64,000 bases of DNA from MW101C3 sp943367595 (GCA_943367595.1 CALRJS020000002.1:1-64000), one strand, 5' to 3'; positions 26,074-34,478 are shown, counted from the stretch's first letter. Made by a program: numbers and translations. The notes: generated from the letters alone by a model not told the origin.

Positions 26074-26580
26074 ATGACACCCGCTTCCCCCGGTTACAGC
26101 GCGCACCTGCAGGTGGCCAGCAGTCTTACCGAAGTGGAGCAGCTGCTGGGCTGGTTCGAGGGATGCCGCCGCGCGGCCCCAGGGGCGGCCCAACTGCCGG
26201 AGAGGGTGTGGCTGGAAGCCCAGATGGCCCTGGTGGAAGGCTTCACCAACGTGGTCCGCCATGCCCACCGGGGGCTGGAGCCCGCACCGGCGGTGCAGCT
26301 GGATCTGGAGCTGAGCCCCCAGGCGCTGGAGCTGCGCGTCACTGATGCCGGCGCTCCCTTCGATCTGGCGGCGGCCTGGGAGCGGCTGGCGGGAGAACTG
26401 GCCGCCCCGGCCCACGACCCGCTGGAACGGGAAGCCCACTGGGGCCTGATCCTGCTGCTCAAGCTTCAGCAGGAACGCGGCTGGCGGATCGACTACCGCC
26501 CCGCAGACAACGGCGGCAACGTGCTGCGGCTGCAGCACAGCTTCGACGCAGCGGCCGCTGAAGTGGCGCTGCCCGGCTGA
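26074..26580 (+). CDS. RsbW-like serine kinase / anti-sigma regulatory factor (GHKL ATPase)
   Basis: 168 aa HATPase_c_2 domain, the kinase type that phosphorylates STAS proteins in partner switching. The N box is EAQMALVEGFTNVVRHAH and the G1 box is VTDAGAPFD. A weak G2 region, HWGLILLLKLQQE, ends with NVLRLQHSF. The ATG at 26074 lies 7 bp after the preceding stop; a GTG at 26056 would overlap it by 11 bp. No sigma factor gene is nearby, so the partner is more likely the STAS domain of the adjacent transferase, the free STAS protein at 8481, or both. Confidence 0.87.
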   Translation: MTPASPGYSAHLQVASSLTEVEQLLGWFEGCRRAAPGAAQLPERVWLEAQMALVEGFTNVVRHAHRGLEPAPAVQLDLELSPQALELRVTDAGAPFDLAAAWERLAGELAAPAHDPLEREAHWGLILLLKLQQERGWRIDYRPADNGGNVLRLQHSFDAAAAEVALPG

Positions 26581-26592
26581 GGCGGCCGCTGC
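26548..26592. terminator. Inverted repeat between two convergent genes
   Basis: GCAGCGGCCG (26548-26557) and its complement CGGCCGCTGC (26583-26592) are 10-bp arms around a 25-nt loop covering the RsbW-like stop codon. No U-run follows on either strand, so a terminator role is tentative. Confidence 0.3.
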
Positions 26593-26601
26593 GCGAACGC
26601 C

Positions 26602-27027
26602 TCAATACAAAATCTCGAAGCGGTCGGGATGGCACCAGGCCGGGTGCAGCCACGACCAACGGGTCCAGATTGACAGGTAGTAGTTGGTGCCACCCGGGCC
26701 CTCCCCCCAGCCGTTGCCAAGATTTTTGCCCCAGCAGATCGGCCGGACTGCCGCGGCCCCTTCATCGCTGGTGGCCCCCCTGGTGAACGTGCGACGGCGG
26801 TCACCATGCAGGATCTCCCGGCCGCGGTAGGTGAAGCGTGGTGCGATCGGGCTGCCCAGTTCCGGCCCTTCCAGCCGGAACCACACCTTCTTGCTCTTGT
26901 TGAACAGCCAGAACGACCAGGAGCAGAGCGGCGCTGGCTTGCCGTTGCAGTAGGTGTAAGCAGAACCTCGACTCGACTGAAGCATCCTCGCGGGGGGGCT
27001 GGCATAGCAACGGACCATCATCTCCAC
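26602..27027 (-). CDS. Hypothetical Trp-rich protein
   Basis: 141 aa; I do not recognise the family. It is unusually rich in Trp, Gly, Arg and Tyr, with segments such as CNGKPAPLCSWSFWLF, KKVWFRLEGPELGSPIAP and a C-terminal TNYYLSIWTRWSWLHPAW. There is no signal peptide or clear membrane helix. The start is ATG at 27027, with others nearby at 27018 and at Met15. Codon use looks like that of the neighbours and the frame is long for a GC-rich non-coding strand, so I consider it real. It is convergent with the RsbW-like gene. Confidence 0.55.
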   Translation of the reverse strand: MEMMVRCYASPPARMLQSSRGSAYTYCNGKPAPLCSWSFWLFNKSKKVWFRLEGPELGSPIAPRFTYRGREILHGDRRRTFTRGATSDEGAAAVRPICWGKNLGNGWGEGPGGTNYYLSIWTRWSWLHPAWCHPDRFEILY

Positions 27028-27074
27028 CGACGCAGCAACAGCGCCGCCGGCTCAGCTCGACCCGCGCTGCCGGC

Positions 27075-28061
27075 TCAGCTCCGCCCGAGGGCATTGAGGC
27101 CGGTGGCGCCACCGCTTCGGGCCAGAAAGAGGCTGTTTTCGGCGCGGATCAGCAGCTCCACGAAGCTGGTGTCGTCGGGTTGCAGGCTCGTGATGGCGAA
27201 GCGCAGCGGGCTCTGCGGGGCGTCGCTGACCGCCGAGCCCGCCTGCCTGGCCTGCAGATCGTTGCAGACCTGGCAGGCCCGCTCCGCAGTGGCCTCCACG
27301 AGCAGCAACGAAAACTGATCGCTGCCCACGCGGCCGAGCAGGTCGGCTGGGGTGGTGGAAGCGCGCAGGTTGTCGCCCAGCTCGATCAACAACCGCTCGA
27401 CAGCTTCCTGGCCGGCGAGCTCGGCCGCTGTCTGCAGATGGGGAGCCGCCACCGACACCAGCGCCAGCGAGGTGCCGGTGCGGCGCGCCCGCTCGAACTC
27501 CTTGCCGGCCAGAAACAGAAACGGGGCGCGATGGAACAGACCCGTGAGCGTGCAGTGCGCGTTCGATTCACGCATCGCCACTTCGTGAGAGACCTGAGCG
27601 GCGAGCAGCTCCAGCAGATGCAATTGGTGATCGCTGAACGTGCCGGGCTGGCGGTCGATCACGCAGATCGTGCCCAACGGCTGGCCATTGGCGGCCAGCA
27701 GGGGCATGCCGGCGTAGAAGCGAATCGAGGGGTCTTTCAGCACCAGCGGGTTGGAGTTGAAGCGCGGGTCCTGCGAGGCATCCGGCACCACCAGCGGCTT
27801 GCAGTCGGCGATCGCGTGGGCGCAGAAGGCCATCTCCCGCGGCGTTTCTGTGGCGTCGAGCCCCTGACGCGACAGAAACCACTGCCGCTCCTGATCCACC
27901 AGGGAAATCAGGGCGATCGGTTTGTCCAGAATGGCGGCAGCCAGTTCGGTGATGCGATCGAGATGCTCGTCGGCAGGCCGATCGAGAAGCAGCACCCTCT
28001 CCAGGGTTCTCAGCCGTTCTTCTTCATCGGCCGGGACTGGATAATCGGGAAACGGTGCCAT
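27075..28061 (-). CDS. GAF domain protein with degenerate GGDEF domain
   Basis: 328 aa. An N-terminal GAF domain (about 20-160) has DKPIALISLVDQERQWFLS, CAHAI and the GTICVIDRQPG strand. A GGDEF-like domain (about 170-325) follows, but the active-site loop reads GSDQF in place of GGDEF. The protein is therefore unlikely to make c-di-GMP and may only bind nucleotides or act as a scaffold. The ATG at 28061 starts just before the GAF domain; the frame stays open for 75 more codons upstream into the divergent gene, which I reject. The role is probably signalling. Confidence 0.85.
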   Translation of the reverse strand: MAPFPDYPVPADEEERLRTLERVLLLDRPADEHLDRITELAAAILDKPIALISLVDQERQWFLSRQGLDATETPREMAFCAHAIADCKPLVVPDASQDPRFNSNPLVLKDPSIRFYAGMPLLAANGQPLGTICVIDRQPGTFSDHQLHLLELLAAQVSHEVAMRESNAHCTLTGLFHRAPFLFLAGKEFERARRTGTSLALVSVAAPHLQTAAELAGQEAVERLLIELGDNLRASTTPADLLGRVGSDQFSLLLVEATAERACQVCNDLQARQAGSAVSDAPQSPLRFAITSLQPDDTSFVELLIRAENSLFLARSGGATGLNALGRS

Positions 28062-28159
28062 CGCAGGATCGTACGAAGGGCGTGCACCCGAGCAGACGCT
28101 ATCTATGCCTCTTTGATCATTAACGCAATAAAACGCTCTTCGTCGTTGTCGTTGCCGCC

Positions 28160-28834
28160 GTGAAGGTGGACCTCTACCAGCAAGAACCCCTTTCGCCCGT
28201 GGATCCGGCCCGCCGTCCTGCCTCTCTGTCCCAGTGGAGCTGGCGGCGCGCTGCCGGGTTGCTGGCCGCCGCCGCCCTGCTGTCACCGGCCATCTCGCTA
28301 CCCGCTCCGGCTGCGCTTGCAGCTCCAGCTGCGTCGAGCCGGGTCTCCTCCAGCCAGAGCCTGCTGGCGGGGGTGCCCGTGGCGCTGGTGCAGCGGCCCG
28401 ATCGCCATCTGGTGCTGCAACGCCGCCAGCGGCGCCTGCTGGTGCTGGAGGCGGGCGAGGTGATCCGCACCTATCCGGTGGCGGTGGGCATGCCGGGCTG
28501 GGAAACCCCTCTGGGTCGCTTCGAGGTGCTGAACATGCAGAAGAATCCTGTGTGGGAACACCCGGCCAAAGGCACCCGCATCGGCCCGGGGCCCACCAAC
28601 CCGCTCGGCAGCCGCTGGATCGGCTTTCAGAAGGATTGTGCGGGCCGCCGTGGCTTCAGCGGTGATCAGGTGCTGGATCTGCAGGGCTGTCTGATGACCG
28701 GCTTTCACGGCACCCCCCACCGCTGGACCGTGGGCCGGGCCGTGTCCCACGGTTGCGTGCGCCTTCACGACGAAAGCGTGCAGGAGCTGTTCGAGCTGGT
28801 GGAGGTGGGCACCTCGGTCACGGTGCTGCCCTGA
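28160..28834 (+). CDS. L,D-transpeptidase (YkuD family)
   Basis: 224 aa. A basic N-terminus and hydrophobic segment (GLLAAAALLSPAISL) with AAPA cleavage-like sites indicates export. The YkuD domain at about 75-224 has GFHGTP and the catalytic Cys in AVSHGCVRLHDE. These enzymes form 3-3 peptidoglycan cross-links or attach proteins to the wall in the periplasm. The upstream glycan-signal gene is divergent, and glgA follows with about 150 bp of spacer. I kept the first ATG (28160). Confidence 0.92.
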   Translation: MKVDLYQQEPLSPVDPARRPASLSQWSWRRAAGLLAAAALLSPAISLPAPAALAAPAASSRVSSSQSLLAGVPVALVQRPDRHLVLQRRQRRLLVLEAGEVIRTYPVAVGMPGWETPLGRFEVLNMQKNPVWEHPAKGTRIGPGPTNPLGSRWIGFQKDCAGRRGFSGDQVLDLQGCLMTGFHGTPHRWTVGRAVSHGCVRLHDESVQELFELVEVGTSVTVLP

Positions 28835-28983
28835 GCCCGATCCCCGGGGGTCACGCCGGCAGCTCGTTCCGGCAGCACTGTCCCTTACGCAGCCCGATCC
28901 GCCAGAGACCCATTGGCAGGCCCGATCAGCCAGACCCGTCAGGCAGCCCCCGTAGAGTTCGGCCCTGCCGACCGGATCTTCTG

Positions 28984-30528
28984 ATGCGTGTGCTGTTCGC
29001 CGCCGCCGAATGTGCTCCGATGGTGAAGGTGGGCGGCATGGGGGATGTGGTGGGATCGCTTCCCCCAGCCCTTGCCGCACTCGGCCACGACGTGCGTCTG
29101 ATCCTTCCTGGCTATGGCCGGCTCTGGAGCCAGCTGTCAATTCCCAGTGAGCCGATCTGGCGGGGCTGGGCGATGGGCACCGACTTCGCGATTTACGCCA
29201 CCACCCATCCCACCAACGGCCTGCCGCTGTATCTGGTGGGGCATCCGGTGTTCGACCCGGAGCGCATCTACGGCGGTGACGACGAGGACTGGCGCTTCAC
29301 CTTCTTCGCCAACGCCATTTCCGAGTTCGCCTGGAACCACTGGAAGCCGGATGTGCTGCACTGCCACGACTGGCACACCGGCATGATTCCGGTGTGGATG
29401 CATCAGGACCCGGAGATCAGCACGGTCTTCACCATTCACAACCTGCGCTATCAGGGCCCCTGGCGCTGGAAACTCGACCGCATGACCTGGTGCCCCTGGT
29501 ACATGCAGGGGGACCACACGATGGCGGCAGCGCTGCTCTACGCCGATCGGGTGAATGCGGTGTCCCCCACCTACGCGATGGAGATCCGTACGCCCGAATA
29601 CGGCGAGCGTCTTGATGGCTTGCTGAATTACATCAGCGGCAAGCTGCGCGGCATCCTCAACGGCATTGACATCGCCGACTGGAATCCCGCCACCGACAAG
29701 ACCCTGCCTGCCACCTTCAGCGCCGACGACCTGGCACCGCGAGCCACCAACAAGCGGATGCTGCAGGAACGCATGGGCCTGCGGGTCGACCCTGACACCT
29801 ATGTGATGGGGATGGTGAGCCGGCTGGTGGATCAGAAGGGGGTGGACCTTCTCCTGCAGGTGGCCGATCGCGTGCTCGCCTACACCGACAGCCAGATCGT
29901 GGTGCTGGGTACCGGTGATCGCAACTACGAGGCGGGGTTGTGGCAGATGGCCCTGGCCCATCCCGGCCGGTTCGCGGTGTTCCTCACCTACGACGACGCC
30001 CTCTCCCGCCTGATCTATGCCGGCGCCGATGCCTTCCTGATGCCCAGCCGCTTCGAGCCCTGCGGCATCAGCCAGTTGCTGGCGATGCGCTACGGCTGCA
30101 TTCCGGTGGTGCGCAAGGTGGGCGGCCTGGTGGACACCGTGCCGGCCCATGTGCCCGCCACCCACACCGGCACCGGCTTCTGCTTCGATCGCTATGAAGC
30201 GATCGATTTCTATACGGCGATCGTGCGCTCGTGGGAGGCCTATCGGCACACTGCCAGCTGGCAGGAACTGCAGCAGCGGGCCATGCGCGCCGATCACAGC
30301 TGGACCCGCTCCGCCCTGGAATACGACGCGATGTACCGGGAAGTGAAGGGCGTCAAGGAGCCCTCACCGAACCGCGAGGCCGTCGAGCAGTTCTCGTTGG
30401 GTCAGGAGGCTGATCCTGGCCTCGCCGACGGCGCGGCCCTCCCGGAGCGTCCCCCGGTCGCACCCCGGCCCACCCCGGCGGTGTCGCGCAACCCGTTCTC
30501 GGCCCTGCTGCGCCGCGGCAACAGCTGA
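28984..30528 (+). CDS. glgA: Glycogen synthase (ADP-glucose type)
   Basis: 514 aa GT5 enzyme that extends alpha-1,4-glucan from ADP-glucose in the cytosol. The ADP-glucose-binding KVGGMGDVVGSLP motif is at residues 15-27. The C-terminal GT-B half has MPSRFEPCGISQLLAMRYG (catalytic Glu-x7-Glu region is diverged but recognisable) and KVGGLVDTV. Start is the ATG at 28984, which begins MRVLFAAAECAPMVK as in other cyanobacteria; the frame is open 77 codons upstream in error. The last about 55 residues are a Pro/Ala-rich extension. Confidence 0.96.
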   Translation: MRVLFAAAECAPMVKVGGMGDVVGSLPPALAALGHDVRLILPGYGRLWSQLSIPSEPIWRGWAMGTDFAIYATTHPTNGLPLYLVGHPVFDPERIYGGDDEDWRFTFFANAISEFAWNHWKPDVLHCHDWHTGMIPVWMHQDPEISTVFTIHNLRYQGPWRWKLDRMTWCPWYMQGDHTMAAALLYADRVNAVSPTYAMEIRTPEYGERLDGLLNYISGKLRGILNGIDIADWNPATDKTLPATFSADDLAPRATNKRMLQERMGLRVDPDTYVMGMVSRLVDQKGVDLLLQVADRVLAYTDSQIVVLGTGDRNYEAGLWQMALAHPGRFAVFLTYDDALSRLIYAGADAFLMPSRFEPCGISQLLAMRYGCIPVVRKVGGLVDTVPAHVPATHTGTGFCFDRYEAIDFYTAIVRSWEAYRHTASWQELQQRAMRADHSWTRSALEYDAMYREVKGVKEPSPNREAVEQFSLGQEADPGLADGAALPERPPVAPRPTPAVSRNPFSALLRRGNS

Positions 30529-30541
30529 GCGGGCTCAGCTG
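30522..30541 (+). terminator. Hairpin at the glgA stop
   Basis: CAGCTGAG and CTCAGCTG form an 8-bp perfect stem around CGGG, including the glgA stop codon. No T-run follows, so it may be a weak terminator or only an mRNA end structure. Confidence 0.3.
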
Positions 30542-30596
30542 CCCTGATTCCGTGCGGATCCGCCCTGATCCCACCGCCTGCTTCTGAACCTGGCCC

Positions 30597-31571
30597 ATGA
30601 CGGACCCGGACCCCGGCCGCTCCCAGCTCCCGGCGCTCTACACCAGCCCCTGGAGTGCTCTCGGCCGGGATCTGAACGCCGTGCTCGCCAGCCTGCGCCT
30701 CAAGGCGCAGGAACTGTGGCGGCGCAACCGGCAGGCCGATCTAAGCGTGCCCGGCTTCTGGCCGCGCGCGCTGGCGCCGCTGTTCTGGCCGCTGCTGCTC
30801 CTGCTGGCACTGCTGGGGCTTGCGGGCGTGGTGGTGGGGCTGCGGGCGCTGGGTCCCCGTGCGGTGCCCCCTGCAGTCCCTGTGGCGGCACCTTTGCAGC
30901 TGCCCATCACCCCCGCCGGCAGACCCGGCCAGGCTGCCGGCCTCCTGCACTCTCCGGACCCTGATTCCCTGGCCGCTGGCTCCCCGGACCTCTCGGACTC
31001 CCCGAGCTCCCGGTCCGTTGCCTCTCATCCTCCAGGGGAGCGGCCGGGAACGCGGCCACCCACTACTCCTTCACCAGGTACGGCCCCTCCGGCCACAGCG
31101 TTGAAGGGCACCTCCGCATCAGCCTCACCCTCCACGAGCGCAGGCTCAGCCGACTCCCCTTCGCCTTCGACAGCCCCGCCGCCGTCCCGGTCGTCCTCTG
31201 CGCCGCCTTCTGCGTCGCCTCCGCCGTCATCTGCGCCGCCTGAGGCCGCTCCGACTGATCCAGCCCTGAGCGAACCCACAACGCCGGCGATCGAACCCCT
31301 GCTGGACCTGCTGGCCGACCTGGACCCGCAACAGCTGATCCGCGCCGCCCGCCCCCACCCCGCCAGCGGCACCCTGGAACTGGTGCTGGACGCCAGGCTC
31401 GATCGGCTCAGCGCCAAGGAGCGCCAGCAGCAGGCGAACCTCTGGCTGGAGCGGGCCCACGCCCTTGGCTACGACAACCTGGAGCTCAGCGATGGCGAAG
31501 GGCTGCTGCTGGGGCGGCCGGCCTGGGTGGGAGGGGGCATGATCCTTCTCGATCACCAGGCTGGGGGCTGA
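30597..31571 (+). CDS. Hypothetical membrane-anchored protein with Ser/Pro-rich linker
   Basis: 324 aa, family not recognised. Residues about 1-55 are cytosolic, followed by one strong membrane helix (LAPLFWPLLLLLALLGLAGVVVGL). A long Pro/Ser/Ala-rich stretch at about 85-225 looks disordered. A compact C-terminal domain with IEPLLDLLADLDPQQLIRAA and ANLWLERAHALGYDNLEL ends in a Gly-rich tail. Similar membrane-linker-small-domain proteins next to murF occur in picocyanobacteria as far as I recall. It lies 4 bp before murF, so a role in the cell envelope is a reasonable guess only. Confidence 0.65.
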   Translation: MTDPDPGRSQLPALYTSPWSALGRDLNAVLASLRLKAQELWRRNRQADLSVPGFWPRALAPLFWPLLLLLALLGLAGVVVGLRALGPRAVPPAVPVAAPLQLPITPAGRPGQAAGLLHSPDPDSLAAGSPDLSDSPSSRSVASHPPGERPGTRPPTTPSPGTAPPATALKGTSASASPSTSAGSADSPSPSTAPPPSRSSSAPPSASPPPSSAPPEAAPTDPALSEPTTPAIEPLLDLLADLDPQQLIRAARPHPASGTLELVLDARLDRLSAKERQQQANLWLERAHALGYDNLELSDGEGLLLGRPAWVGGGMILLDHQAGG

Positions 31572-31575
31572 GCGG

Positions 31576-33135
31576 ATGCGGCTGGAGCAACTCGTGGCGC
31601 TCTGGGGCGACCCCATCGGTCCGGCTCTCGATCCAGCGTTGCCACTGCCCCGCGTCTGCACCGACAGCCGGCGTCTGCAGCCGGGCGACCTGTTCGTGCC
31701 GCTCACGGGCGAACAGCACGATGGCCACCGGTTCCTTTCCCAGGCGGCCGAAGCCGGCGCCCTGGCGGCCCTGATCGAGCGCTCGCGCGCCGCGGAGCGC
31801 CCTGCCTCCCTGCCCGCCTGGCTCGTGGACGACACCCAGCTGGCCTACCAGCAGCTGGCACGGGCCTGGCGCCAGACGCTGACGGCACCGGTGATCGCCG
31901 TGACGGGTTCCGCCGGCAAGACCACCACCCGCGAACTGGTGCGCGCCGTGCTGGCGCCGCTGGGGCCGGTGCTGGCCACCAGCGGCAATGAGAACAACGA
32001 TGTGGGCGTGCCGCTCACCCTGCTCAAGGCCAGCCCCAGCGAGGCGGCCGTGGTGGTGGAAATGGGCATGCGCGGTCTGGGGGAGATCGAGCGGCTCTCC
32101 CGCTGTGCGCTGCCCGATGTGGTGGTGATCACCAACATCGGCACGGCCCACATCGGCCGGCTCGGCAGCCGTGAAGCCATTGCCCAGGCCAAGTGTGAGA
32201 TCACAACCGCGCTCAGCCCCGCCGGTCTGGTGGTGATTCCCGCCGGCGACCCCCTGCTCGAGCAGGCGCTGGGCGCCGTGTGGAGCGGCCGGGTGCGACG
32301 CGTGGCGCTCACTGGCGATGACGCTGCCGGCTCTGGTTCTGCCGCCGTGGGCCCGCACGTGCCAGCCCCTGACCTGCTCGGCCAGATCGAGGGCGATCCC
32401 GGCGCAGCCGGCGGCGCCTGGCTGCAGCTGCTTGCCGGCCCCGGAGTTGCTGAAGGCGCTGCCGAAGGCGTTGCTGCTCCTAACGGCGCTGCCGCTCTTG
32501 ATCCTGTTGCTTCAGCTGGGGGTGCTTCCCCTGGCGAGGCTGCCACTGACCCTTCGCCGGCGGCGTTTCGGGTGCCGCTGCCCCTGCCCGGGCGCCACAA
32601 CGCCCGCAACCTGTTGCTCGCCCTGGCTGTGGCGCTGGAGCTCGGCGTGCGGGCCGATCAGCTGCCGGTCCTGCAGGTGGAGGTGCCCGGTGGCCGCAGC
32701 CGCCGGCTGCAGCTCGGTGCTGTGCAGGTGCTCGACGAGACCTACAACGCCTCCCCCGAAGCCGTGCTGGCGGCCCTCGATCTGCTGGCGGCCCAGCCGG
32801 GACGCCGCTTCGCTGCCCTTGGCACGATGCTCGAGCTGGGCGAGCAGAGCGAGGCGCTGCACCGCGCCGTGGCACGCCGTGCCACAGACCTGCAGCTGGA
32901 TGGGCTGGTGATCGTGGATGGCGGAGCCATGGGGGCCGCCATGCAGGAGGAGGCCAGTGGCCTGCCGCGACTGGCCCGTGTGCAGAGCCCGGCTGAGGCG
33001 GCCGAGGCACTGCTGGCGTGGCTGCAACCGGGTGATCAGCTGCTGCTCAAGGCCAGCCGTGGCGTGGCACTGGAACGGGCGATCCCGCTGCTGGCGGCTC
33101 AGCTGGCCGGTGCCGCCGGCGTGGTGCCGGCCTGA
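31576..33135 (+). CDS. murF: UDP-N-acetylmuramoyl-tripeptide--D-alanyl-D-alanine ligase
   Basis: 519 aa Mur ligase that adds D-Ala-D-Ala to the UDP-MurNAc-tripeptide in the cytosol. The ATP loop is VTGSAGKTTTREL (about 113-125). SGNENNDVGVPLTLL and EMGMRGLGEIERL are MurF-specific blocks, and VLDETYNASPEAVLAAL is the C-terminal domain entry. An Ala/Gly-rich insert of about 40 residues near 295-335 (from 32450 to 32565) is not usual for the family. The 3' end overlaps the convergent glmU by 37 bp. Confidence 0.95.
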   Translation: MRLEQLVALWGDPIGPALDPALPLPRVCTDSRRLQPGDLFVPLTGEQHDGHRFLSQAAEAGALAALIERSRAAERPASLPAWLVDDTQLAYQQLARAWRQTLTAPVIAVTGSAGKTTTRELVRAVLAPLGPVLATSGNENNDVGVPLTLLKASPSEAAVVVEMGMRGLGEIERLSRCALPDVVVITNIGTAHIGRLGSREAIAQAKCEITTALSPAGLVVIPAGDPLLEQALGAVWSGRVRRVALTGDDAAGSGSAAVGPHVPAPDLLGQIEGDPGAAGGAWLQLLAGPGVAEGAAEGVAAPNGAAALDPVASAGGASPGEAATDPSPAAFRVPLPLPGRHNARNLLLALAVALELGVRADQLPVLQVEVPGGRSRRLQLGAVQVLDETYNASPEAVLAALDLLAAQPGRRFAALGTMLELGEQSEALHRAVARRATDLQLDGLVIVDGGAMGAAMQEEASGLPRLARVQSPAEAAEALLAWLQPGDQLLLKASRGVALERAIPLLAAQLAGAAGVVPA

Positions 33136-34478
33136 GGCCCCGACCAGTTCTCGCGCACCAGCTGGCGGGCACGGCCCAGGGCCAGGGAGCCGGCGGGCAC
33201 ATCGCGGGTGAGGGTGGAGCCTGCCCCCACGGTGACCCTCTCACCCAGGCGGATCGGGGCCACCAGCACGGAATTGGCGCCGGTCTTGCTGCCGGCGCCG
33301 ATCACGGTGCGGTGCTTGCGCACGCCGTCGTAGTTGGCGGTGATCGTGCCGGCACCAACGTTCACGTTCTCGCCCAGCTCCGCATCGCCGATGTAGCTGA
33401 GGTGGTTCACCTTGCAGCCGGCGCCAAGCCTGCTTTGCTTGATCTCCACGAAGTTGCCCACGCGGCAGCCCGCCGCCAGCTCGGCGCCCGGCCGCAGCTG
33501 GGCGTAGGGCCCGATGGCACAGCCATCAGCGACGCTGGCCTCCCGCACCACTGACAGCAGCACCTCCACCCCGTTGCCGAGCGTGGCGTTCTCCAGCAGG
33601 GAGCCCGGCCCGAGCCGGCAGCCATCGCCGATCCGGCAGGTGCCGCGCAGGTGCGTCTGCGGCTCCACCACCACATCCCGGCCGAACTGGGTGGCGTCGC
33701 TGAGTGTGCAGCTGGCCGGATCGATGAAGGTGACGCCCTCCGCCATCCAGTGCCGCCGCAGGCGCTCCTGCAGCACCTGCTCGCACTGGGCCAGTTGCAG
33801 GCGGTCGTTGATGCCGTTGGTCTCGGCGCTGTCCTCCACCTCCAGGTGCTGGGCGGAGCCGAGCAGGGCCACGGTGTCGGTGAGGTAAAGCTCTCCCTGG
33901 TCGTTGTCGCTGCTCAGCAGGGGCAGCACCGCCGCCAGGCGGCTCCAGTCGAAGCAATAGATGCCTGCATTCACGAGCGGGTTGTCGCGCTGGGCGGCGT
34001 TGCAGTCGCGGTGCTCAACGATCGCGCTCACGCGGCCTTCGTCGTCTGCGAACACTCGGCCGTAGCCGCTCGGATCTTCCAGACGAGCTGTCAGCAGGGT
34101 CACGGCGGCGCCAACGCGCCGGTGGCTGTGGAGCAGCTGGCGCAGGGTTTCCGGACGCAGCAGCGGCACATCTCCGTTGAGCACCAGCAGGTCGCCCGTG
34201 AACCCCTGCAGCGGCTGCAGCAGCTGCTGCACGGCATGGCCTGTGCCGTTCTGGGGCTGCTGCAGCACGAACTCCAGCCCGTGGTGGGCCGCCAGCGACG
34301 CCTCCACCCGCTCGGCCTGATGCCCGACGATCAGCAGGCGCCGGTCGGGTTCGAGGCTGTCGCAGCAGCGGAGCACCCGCTCCACCAGGGTGGCGCCGGC
34401 CAGCGGCTGCAGCACCTTGGGCAGGTCGCTGCGCATGCGGGTTCCCTTTCCGGCGGCCAGAACGGCAACGGCAAGCAT
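33099..34478 (-). CDS. glmU: Bifunctional UDP-N-acetylglucosamine pyrophosphorylase / glucosamine-1-phosphate N-acetyltransferase
   Basis: 459 aa enzyme for the last two steps to UDP-GlcNAc, the precursor of peptidoglycan and lipopolysaccharide. The nucleotidyltransferase half starts VAVLAAGKGTRMRSDLPK. The C-terminal left-handed beta-helix shows hexapeptide repeats (IGDGCRLGPGSLL and later ELGENVNVGAGTITANYDG). Length is normal. It lies downstream of aroA and its 3' end overlaps that of murF by 37 bp on the opposite strand, with no room for a separate terminator. Confidence 0.96.
   Translation of the reverse strand: MLAVAVLAAGKGTRMRSDLPKVLQPLAGATLVERVLRCCDSLEPDRRLLIVGHQAERVEASLAAHHGLEFVLQQPQNGTGHAVQQLLQPLQGFTGDLLVLNGDVPLLRPETLRQLLHSHRRVGAAVTLLTARLEDPSGYGRVFADDEGRVSAIVEHRDCNAAQRDNPLVNAGIYCFDWSRLAAVLPLLSSDNDQGELYLTDTVALLGSAQHLEVEDSAETNGINDRLQLAQCEQVLQERLRRHWMAEGVTFIDPASCTLSDATQFGRDVVVEPQTHLRGTCRIGDGCRLGPGSLLENATLGNGVEVLLSVVREASVADGCAIGPYAQLRPGAELAAGCRVGNFVEIKQSRLGAGCKVNHLSYIGDAELGENVNVGAGTITANYDGVRKHRTVIGAGSKTGANSVLVAPIRLGERVTVGAGSTLTRDVPAGSLALGRARQLVRENWSGPQAGTTPAAPAS

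Noticed and set aside
28062..28286. 75-codon extension of the GAF protein
   Set aside because: Overlaps the divergent L,D-transpeptidase start and is Arg/Gln-rich without domain similarity.
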